The position numbers were made by a program, and so were the translations under genes. Below, piece by piece: positions 7,654 through 16,500 of a DNA stretch of 17,109 nucleotides (positions are counted from its first letter, which is position 1; every line of letters starts with the position of its first letter). The notes under the pieces were generated by a model. The model had not been told where the DNA came from. It saw only the letters and a list, made by a program, of their open reading frames with translations, and ran no database searches. Source of the DNA: RGIG1828 sp045536915 (GTDB lineage: Bacteria > Bacillota > Clostridia > UMGS1810); assembly GCA_045536915.1 (NCBI GenBank), contig JAZSOL010000011.1:1-17109 (forward strand). The letters are read 5' to 3'.

Positions 7654-10500
7654 ATGGAAGGAATTTTGGGAGTGATAGAATTGAAAAATACAACAAGATT
7701 CTCACATAGAGCTTATATGATTGCTCTTGATAGATTTAAGGCAACAGGAACCGTACGAATGAAGCAGATAATTGATTTGTTGGCTGATTTGGGATACAAC
7801 GAGTTGTTTTATAATTTTTGCGAACTCAGCGATGAAACTGCAACGTCTTTTGATATTAAAGAATACTGTACATATAAAGGAATAAAATTTGCGTGTGTTG
7901 ATACTGTTAAAACTGATGAATATACGCGTGCTTTTTGCAGTACAGACAAAAGTTTTACAGGAATGTGTCAGAAGACAATATGCAGTATTACAGCTGCAGC
8001 AGGAGCGGAAAGCAAAGGATTTCTTCTTATTGACGATGTAAATGAAAAAAATCACCCGGAGTATCTCGTGTGGAAACAGCTTTTTGTGGCAATGATGCAG
8101 CCAATAGTTTTTGCGGCTATGTATATATGGGGAGAGAAGTCGAGTGGCATCGGAGAAAGAAGAGAAGATGTATGCATGGAAGAAACTCAAAAATACATTG
8201 AAAAAGAATTTTTAAACGGAACAAAAATCTTGGACTGGCTGTCTCGGCTTGAGTATTATTATCATATAGAAGAAATATCTCGTGTCCATTTGGGACATGT
8301 ATATTTGGCGATAAATAAAATAATGCAATTCGACTTTGACAGTGAAATAAAAAATGATATTGCCTTAAGCTGTCATCTTGCAGCTTTGTCTGTTGAAATA
8401 TCTAAAATCAGAACGGGAGCTAAATTATCGGATGAAAAGCTCGATTTCATCATATCGTTAGTTGAAAAAACAGAAAATGAATTGAACGCCTGCGAGTCGG
8501 AAGAAAAAGAGAAAAATGCTATAAAAATGCAGCTTGGTGAATATCGGGATGAATTAGAAAATTTAAAAAGCGGAAATGTAGAAGCGATAAATACGATAGA
8601 GTACAACAGGTATTGCTATTCGGTAGATGTAAATGAGGCCGTTTCCGGAGAAATATTTTCTGTTCTCAAAAAAATTGGAATTATGTTTTTTGAGTTGCGG
8701 GAGGTTGAGGGAAAAGGCTTTGAAAAAACGGATGAGGCAGAAATCCGGCTGATAGCCTCGAATGCTGAAAAGTGCGGAATTAAGCTTGCAATACTCTCAG
8801 TTGATTTGGATTTCGCAGCAAAAAAAATCAATTCAGAAGTAACTGAATGCTTTAAAAAGATAACAAATTTTGCAAAAAAACTTGGTGCGGGTTATATAAA
8901 GATAACTGCAGGAAAAAGAGAGAAAACAGCAGAAAAAGAAGAAAACGAAAAATTCCCGGAATTGCTGAAGTTGATTTGCGAAGATGTCAGAGGAACCGGG
9001 GTAAAGATTCTTCTTGCAAATAAAGAAGGAACCTTTGCTGATACTATTGAAAATTGTCGTTCTGCACTAAAGACGGTGTTTTGCAACGAATTGGACTTTG
9101 CATTTATTCCAGCTGAGTTTGAACGCTGCGGCGAGGATATCAAAACTGCGTACCGGGAACTTAAAGGATTCACAAAAACGATTTATGTTGATGAATTGTC
9201 TGTATCATCCGGTAGTAGTTTAGGAGATGTAATAAAAGAATTTTTCAAAAACGGGTATTACGCAGATGCTAATGCGCTGCAATATGTAAATCTTTTGCCG
9301 GTATTTAATTCGTTTACAGATGATGAACTCCTTCGTTTCATCTCAAAAGATGCAACAGAATTTGAAGAAAACTGTGTGTTCCTTAACGAGCTTAACCTGA
9401 TAGCTGCTATGATAGAAAAGTGGCAACGGTCAACTCTGGATGGTTACACTCCCGATTTTCTGAAATTGCTTTTGGAGAATAGGCGCGTCCCACCTCTTTG
9501 TTCGAGGAAAGATATGGTAGATACGCTTCTTCGTGAGCAATATGGATATCTTCCTGCAACGCCTGAAAAAATGACGTGGAAGACGACCAAAAACTATCTT
9601 TATGATTTTACGGGCGGAAAAGCGACTGTAGATAAGGTCGAGATTACTTCGGTTTTTGACGGAAAAGAATTTACTTTCCCCATTTATGTAACTGTCCCTC
9701 GCAAAGAGGGGAAACATCCGTTTATTGTTTTCCCGAATTTTGGAGCGGAAATTCCGAATCGCTTTTTCCCTGCAGAAGAGATCATTGATCGGGGATTTGC
9801 AATTTTGTCATTTAATTTTGAGGATGTAACATCAGATGATGACGATATGTTAAACGGACTGTCAGGAATTCTTTATCCGGACGGAAAAAGGGATGCAACC
9901 TCTCCGGGAAAAATCGCCATGTGGGCGTGGGCAACTCATCGGGTTATGGATTATGCATATACTTTGGATTATCTTGATAAAACCTGTGCGTCTGTTTGTG
10001 GACATTCAAGGCTTGGAAAAACAGCTCTTTTGGCAGCAGCAACCGATAAGCGTTTTCAGTTTGCATATTCGAACAATTCCGGTTGTTGCGGAGCAGCACT
10101 GTCGAGAGGTAATAAAGGAGAAACAGTACATCGAATATGGAAATACTTCCCATTCTTTTTCTGCGAAAATTATAAAGCATATCTTGATAAGGAATTTTTC
10201 ATGCCGCATGATCAGCATTACCTTATGGCATCGATTGCGCCGAGGCATGTTTATGTAGCAAGTGCAACCCGGGATTCCTGGGCAGATCCGCTTTCGGAAA
10301 TACTTAGTTGCGTGGCAGCGGGAGAAGAATATGAAAAGGAGAGAAAACGAGGATTTGTATATGATGACCGCTTGCCAACAGGAGGAGATGTTTTTCACGC
10401 CGGAAGCATAGGATATCATCTAAGAAAAGGAAGCCATTATATTAACCGTGAGGATTGGAACAAATTTTTGGATTTTGTAAATACACACAGAACTATATGA
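7654..10500 (+). CDS. Intracellular CE15 (glucuronoyl esterase-like) protein fused to two barrel-like modules
   Basis: The longest form is 948 residues, and residue numbers count from ATG 7654. The true start may be GTG 7672 or TTG 7681, which have better ribosome-binding sites. The C-terminal ~335 residues are CE15-like: nucleophile S785 in G-H-S-R-L-G-K, the N-N-S-G-C-C-G-A-A-L-S-R stretch, P-H-D-Q-H, I-A-P-R, W-A-D-P, and H928 in the G-Y-H-L-R-K-G-S-H ending. CE15 enzymes hydrolyse esters of glucuronic acid, for example between lignin and glucuronoxylan. The usual acid 23 residues after Ser is Asn (N808), so D874 or D878 may serve instead. Residues ~317-550 resemble a xylose-isomerase-like TIM barrel. 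Residues ~10-310 resemble the start and end of a GH20-type barrel with its catalytic middle missing, then a Glu/Lys-rich coiled-coil-like helix. There is no signal peptide, so it should be cytoplasmic, unlike most studied CE15 enzymes. Confidence 0.85.
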   Translation: MEGILGVIELKNTTRFSHRAYMIALDRFKATGTVRMKQIIDLLADLGYNELFYNFCELSDETATSFDIKEYCTYKGIKFACVDTVKTDEYTRAFCSTDKSFTGMCQKTICSITAAAGAESKGFLLIDDVNEKNHPEYLVWKQLFVAMMQPIVFAAMYIWGEKSSGIGERREDVCMEETQKYIEKEFLNGTKILDWLSRLEYYYHIEEISRVHLGHVYLAINKIMQFDFDSEIKNDIALSCHLAALSVEISKIRTGAKLSDEKLDFIISLVEKTENELNACESEEKEKNAIKMQLGEYRDELENLKSGNVEAINTIEYNRYCYSVDVNEAVSGEIFSVLKKIGIMFFELREVEGKGFEKTDEAEIRLIASNAEKCGIKLAILSVDLDFAAKKINSEVTECFKKITNFAKKLGAGYIKITAGKREKTAEKEENEKFPELLKLICEDVRGTGVKILLANKEGTFADTIENCRSALKTVFCNELDFAFIPAEFERCGEDIKTAYRELKGFTKTIYVDELSVSSGSSLGDVIKEFFKNGYYADANALQYVNLLPVFNSFTDDELLRFISKDATEFEENCVFLNELNLIAAMIEKWQRSTLDGYTPDFLKLLLENRRVPPLCSRKDMVDTLLREQYGYLPATPEKMTWKTTKNYLYDFTGGKATVDKVEITSVFDGKEFTFPIYVTVPRKEGKHPFIVFPNFGAEIPNRFFPAEEIIDRGFAILSFNFEDVTSDDDDMLNGLSGILYPDGKRDATSPGKIAMWAWATHRVMDYAYTLDYLDKTCASVCGHSRLGKTALLAAATDKRFQFAYSNNSGCCGAALSRGNKGETVHRIWKYFPFFFCENYKAYLDKEFFMPHDQHYLMASIAPRHVYVASATRDSWADPLSEILSCVAAGEEYEKERKRGFVYDDRLPTGGDVFHAGSIGYHLRKGSHYINREDWNKFLDFVNTHRTI
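7668..7672 (+). promoter_or_regulatory. Ribosome-binding site GGGAG suggesting a TTG start at 7681
   Basis: GGGAG lies eight bases before an in-frame TTG at 7681. AAGGAA at 7658-7663 would similarly serve the in-frame GTG at 7672. The ATG at 7654 has no recognisable site in front of it. The start therefore remains open among these three. Confidence 0.4.
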
Positions 10501-10579
10501 TTTATGACGATAAGGTGTTTGGTTGGAATTGAAAGATGCCTGTGCATCAAGAGTTTACTGATGAAATTTAAGAAAAAAT

Positions 10580-10586
10580 AGGAGGT
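10580..10586 (+). promoter_or_regulatory. Strong ribosome-binding site AGGAGGT of the lyase gene
   Basis: AGGAGGT lies just before ATG 10591. It fixes the start directly ahead of a typical signal peptide. The 90-base gap from the CE15 stop has only a 5-bp hairpin (GATGC/GCATC at 10535-10548) without a T run, so neither a clear terminator nor a clear promoter is seen, and read-through from the CE15 gene is possible. Confidence 0.8.
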
Positions 10587-10590
10587 ACGT

Positions 10591-13500
10591 ATGAAAAGAT
10601 TTTTATCATTATTTTTATCTCTCATAATCATTGTGGGGATGCTTCCATTGAATGTTATGGGTGTGGACGGTGAAGGAGACAATATAAAGATTGTATATTC
10701 TTTTGCCGGAAAGCTGTATGGTGGGATTCCGCAGGAAACAATTACATACGCAAACAGCGGAGGAAGGCTCCAATTTGCCGGTCATACATGCTCTTATGGA
10801 TATGGGTGGAATGGTGATTATACGTATTTGTACCATAAGACAGGCGAATATGTCGCTTTTAAAATAAATGTTCCGAAAGCAGGAACATATAATGTAAATT
10901 ATGAGTATCTTGCAAAGAGTACAGCAGTGTCAGGTATATATATTGAAGAGAGCCTTGCTGATGCACTTGCGCAGGGTGCAGTACCTGTATGTACTACGGT
11001 GGCGGGAGCTGGAACAGAAGGCGAAGTGATTAACTCTGCTACAGGGACATTCACAGCTTCTGCATCAGGAGAATATATTCTTGTTATAAAGAAAACAGGT
11101 GGCGATTGGTATCAACGCCCTGCCGGCTTGACTCTCTCTATGGGAGACGGAACGAAAGATGCACTTATGGGATATCTTGACGGAGGGAAAAAACTCGAAG
11201 TCGGAGAAAGCGCATCGCTTAAAGGTTATCTCAGTATAGACGGAAGTGAGGCAACTGTTGAATATCAGTCAAGCAATCCTGATGTTGCAGAAGTCACCGA
11301 GGACGGAGTCATAAAGGCAAAAGCTCCCGGTCCTGCTGAAATTACAATGACCGCATCCGATGCTTCGCTCGCTTCTGATGTAAAATCATATTCCGTAGAG
11401 CTTACGGTCACCGAGGATACTCGCCTGGGAGTTAATGCGAAATATCCTATTGGCGAGCATATGGCAGCTAACGGATTTGAATACGGAGATGGACAGAGTG
11501 GAATTGCCCCGGGGCTTAATACGATGACATATGTTTCCACAAGTAATTTCTTTGCATTCAAGGGTGGAAATGATAACAAGCATAATGCAGCTCACTTTTA
11601 TTACAGAGGTAATTATTTTCAGTTTGCTGCAAGTGGGAAATATCTCTCTTTTGAAGTAAAGGTTCCGGAAGACGGAGAATATCGCTTCTATGCATATCAC
11701 CCGCTCGCAACGAACGGTGCTGATACCCAGGTTTATTATTCAAAGACTGAGAACTACAGCGAAAGCTCTTTTGGTACACAGGTCGGAACCTACAGCTCAA
11801 AGGGCGGTTATACCATTTTCTCATCCTCAATGGAGCTTCATGAAACAAGAGTGGGAGATACTCTGACTCTTGATGCCGGAACGTATGTATTCACCTTCAA
11901 GTCACTTGGTGCAGGTGCTACGGCAAGCTCATTCAGACTTGATGGCGGAAAAAGAACGGTTCTTATGGGTGCAAAGCTTGAGCTTTCTCCCGGTAAGGCT
12001 ATGGTGTACGGAATACTTTCAGACGGAAGCAATGCCGATATGACAGGGGCAGTGATTGAGTACGGAAGTCAGGATAATGAGATTGTCGAAATAGACAACG
12101 AAGGTAACATTACCGAAAAGCAAACTGCATCTGTTAAGATTACGGCTTCATTGACGCTTAACGGCGCAACAGTTTCGACAGAGGCAGAATACAGCGCTAT
12201 AGACCCCGATGCTCCGGGTGTGGATATATTCTATGACCTTGGAAGCGATCTTGCGGCAAATGAAATGGACACATTGAGTGGATTACCATTTTCTATTCTG
12301 AGTTTTGATGTTACAAAGGGATTTTATCGTTTTTTCAAAGGCTCATATTCTCAGGAAACTGCATCGAGAATCTATTATCGAAATAAAAACATTCAGGTTC
12401 GCCATGGCGAGTGGCTTGCATTTGAGGTATTTATTCCGGAGGCCGGAATATACGATATGGAAATGTGGAATGCCGCAACAGATGAGGCCGGAGAGATATT
12501 CGTTTATATGTCACAAGGTGCTCATTCAATGAATGAAAAGGATAAGGTGGGTCAATATCGTTGTTACGATGAAACAATCCCGCTCAACCCCAGTTATTGG
12601 AAGGATATAGTAAAAACGCCGAATTATATAAAGAATATAAGAATAAGCGAACCCGGATACTATGTTTTCACGTTTGTGGCAAACGCAGACTGGTGTAAGG
12701 AGACAGATAAGGATTATGCTTATTATTCCGGTTCGATAGGTAGTTTCAGATTAAAAAGCGGAGATAGATCAAAGCTCATGGGCGTTTTCCCGGGAGAGAC
12801 CGAGGCAGATACTGAGTATCTTATCGCATCTGTGGACGACGAGGTTATAGAATACACTGATCCGAACGTTCCGGGAACGACTCAGTTTAATCTTCCGATA
12901 AAAAAGCTTGACGGAACCGTTACGGAAAAGACTGTTGAGAGCGTTTCATACAAGCTTTCCGAAACCGGCAAAGTCACAATTGATGCTGACGGACTCATAA
13001 CTGCAATCGGTGACGGTTATGTTGACATCACGGCAAATGCAACTTATGAAGGTAAAGCATATACCGGAACCGTAGGTGTTACAGCATATGATAACACAGG
13101 AAGCGCCGGAGCGTCACTTGAAGTTCCCGAAGAAATGTATGTACGTGAAAAAAGACAGATAAAGCTTCTTTCGTCGATGAACAGCGGAAATACGGCAGTT
13201 GTTCCGTCCTCTACCGGCATTGAATATATTTGTGAGCCGGAAGGGATCGTAAGCATTGATTCGGAAGGCTACATAACAGCGCTTGCAGAGGGTACGGTGA
13301 ATGTTACGGCATCGGCAACCTTCCGCGGTGATGACATCTCCGCATCAAAGGAAATAAAGGTTTCCATGCATGACGGAAAAACAGAACCGACGTACTACAC
13401 ATATGAAAAGCGCGAGATTGCATTGGAAAATACGACGAAATATTCGTGGGCAAAATCAGAAAAGACAGATGCAATAAGCCGTGCGGATAAATACCTGAAT

Positions 13501-16500
13501 AACGATGGGTATCTGAAGCTTTATGAGATGTTTCCGCGTGAGGGTATTCCTCGGGCGCGTCAGACAACGCATGTCGGTGACAATGAATATTATAAGTATT
13601 GCAGATATTGCGGAGAAGATGTTGAGTCTGCATCTGCCGGCGGCTACGGTGCGTGGAACTACGACCCGATAAACCGTCCGTGGAAGATTCAGTGTCCAAA
13701 GTGCAAGCGCCTTTTCCCGAGTAACGACTTTGAACTTCTCTATGAGCGAGGACTTGATGAAAACGGCGCTTATGACGCTGACCTTGCAAGAGCGAATAAT
13801 GCCGCTGCAGTGAAGAACGGAGAAAAGGACGCACTCCGCAACGAGCTTTATCCCGAAATTGGAAGTCAGAAAACTCCCGAAAACGGCGGCGATCCGGGGA
13901 GGAAGGTAACGCTTAATAACGGCAGAGGTCTCCGTCCGGGTGAGACGGTTGAAGGATGGGGTGTTGATGACGGCTGGGGTTACCGTCCTAAAGATGAAAA
14001 CGGAAAGAATTATACAACCTCAGAGGGGAATATTGAGATACATTGCTACATAGCAGCATATATGTGGCAGTTCTGGAATGTATGTGAATCTGCAATAACT
14101 TCGCTTTCAGATGCATATCTGTATACCGGAGATGAAAAGTACGGACGTGCGGGCGCAATTCTCCTTGACCGTTATGCAGATCTACTTCCGGAATATGACC
14201 TTGCAATACAGAATGAGAAGGATGGTTTGCAACTCAATCAGTACGCTTTCGGTTATGTGCGCAATTATCTTTCCGATACAGAGTCTATAAGCGAAATGAT
14301 TCTTGCTGCAGACAAGCTTTATCCGATGACCGGAGACAGCTACGTTATAGATTTCCTCTCGGGAAAAGCAGAAGAAAAGAACCTTGAAAACCCCAAAAGC
14401 ACAAGAGAAGATATCTGGAATAACTGGAAAAACGGAATTCTTCTTGAAAGCTACAACAGCGTAAAGAAGCATCGCCTGAGCGGAAACTTCGGAATGCCTC
14501 AGCGCCTTGTTGCGGCATCGGCAGTTGTTCTTGCAGAAGAACCGGAAACGACAGAAATGGTAGAATGGGTTTATGCTGCGGGAGATGAAGCTGCAGCAAA
14601 CGTTACAGGAGGAAATGTCCTTCCTCAGCTTGTCAATACCATTGACCGTGACGGCATGGGTAACGAAGGTGCGGATAACTACAACGCAATATGGGTTGCA
14701 CGCCTTTTTGAAATATGTGACATGCTAAGCGAATATAAAGGTGAAGCGAACTACAACCTGTGGGAGCATCCGAAGTTTGCACAGATGTTTACGCCGTTTA
14801 TAAAGAAAATTCTTGTAAACAACCAAATGGCGCAGATTGGTGACAGCGGCGCACCGGGCTCTATCGGAATAGGCGGCGGAAGCATTGATGCGTATATAGC
14901 GGCGTATAACCAATACAAAGGCACAGAACTCGGCAACACAGTTGCACAGTTTATATATATGTGCAAGAGCGGCAATCTTGATGGACTCCACAGCAATATT
15001 TTCACACGCAATCCGGAAAGCATACAAAAGGATATCGAAGCTGTTGCCGATAAAAACCCGAAGCAAAAGGCAGAAATGCTGGCGGGCTACGGATTTGCGA
15101 TTCTACGCGACGGTGGAAACTATAGTTCAGCATCAGGTGCTACCGAGACAAACAATCTTCGCGATGCGTGGATATATTTCGGCGCCGGAGTAAACCATCT
15201 GCACTATGACCACTTAAATCTCGGTCTTGAGGCATTTGGTCTTAACATTGCACCGGATAACGGGTATCCCGAACGCGCAGGAAGAGATGCAGTTACACTG
15301 CAGTGGTTTAACACAACCGTTGCCCACAATGCAGTTACGATTGACCACGAAAGCTCGGAAAAAGATTCTGAGGAAAACGGAATTCCGCTGCATTTTGATG
15401 ATGCGGGTCAAGTTAAGCTTGCTGACGTTGATGCAAAGTGCGCCTATGAAGATGCAGAAAATTACCGCAGAACTCTTGTTATGGTCAAGGTAGACGACAA
15501 TAATTCGTACACACTTGATTTCTTCCGTGTAACGGGCGGAGAGGAACATACCTACAGCTTCCATGCTGCAGCAGAAAACGCAGTTGCAGTCGAAGGTCTT
15601 GATATGACAGAGCAAAAGGATGAGAACGGCAACTGGAAAGGCTCGTATGTTTCCAACTACGACAAGGACGGAAATCTTGTTGAAGGAATTGATGTTCCTT
15701 ATCAGGACAGCAAGGGAAGTTGGACCGATGACGACGGTAATCCGTATTTATTCACGGGACCGGCGCAGGATCCTTGGACGCAGTATGCATGGTATTATGA
15801 AACAAGATTCCCACGCGGATACACGTGGATGCATAAGGTCCGTAAAGACAAAACACCGGATGATGTTTTTGCTGTAGAGTTTGAGGTTGAGGATTACCGC
15901 AAGACGCTTAAAAACGGAAAGGGCATACGCTTGCGCCTTACTCAGCTCAATGATTTTGCTGCGGATGAGGTTGCCATTGTTGCAGGTCCTACGCCGAGAA
16001 AGGGAACGAGCGATGCGCTTCCTGAGAACTTCGATTATCTGCTTGTAAGGAACAAGAAGAGCGAGGGCGAACAAACAGCAGACAGCCTGTTCGCGACAGT
16101 TTTCGAACCGTATCGAAACAGCCGTTATATTGAAAGGATAGAAAACTGTGAGGTTGCGGGTGATAGCGGCGCTTCTGCAGTAAAGGCAGTCAAGATAACT
16201 CATGTCGGCGGAGAGAGGATTGACTATGTTGTATACGCTGAGAATAATGCCATAACGTATACGGTGGATAATCTGTTTGATTTCCGCGGCTTTGTAGGTG
16301 TCTATTCAGTTAATGCAAACGGTGAGGTTCTGTTCCGCTATGTTAACGATGGTACTGTTATCGACGGAGAAAACGATGCTCCTCTTCCGGCAACGGAAAT
16401 AACGGATGCGTATACCGGAATCATTTCCGGATTTGACGAAGAAATGGAATTCGGTGACTTTGAAAACTATATTGATATAGAAATCAAAAATGTCGAAATC

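Noticed and set aside
10535..10548. Small hairpin GATGC-CTGT-GCATC between the CE15 and lyase genes
   Set aside because: The stem is only five base pairs and no T run follows, so it is not a credible intrinsic terminator.
13304..13834. Minus-strand open frame of 176 codons, and similar long frames at 10006-10419 and 7702-8190
   Set aside because: They lie wholly inside well-supported + strand genes, show Cys/His/Ser-rich low-quality composition and no domain, and are shadows of the real reading frames.
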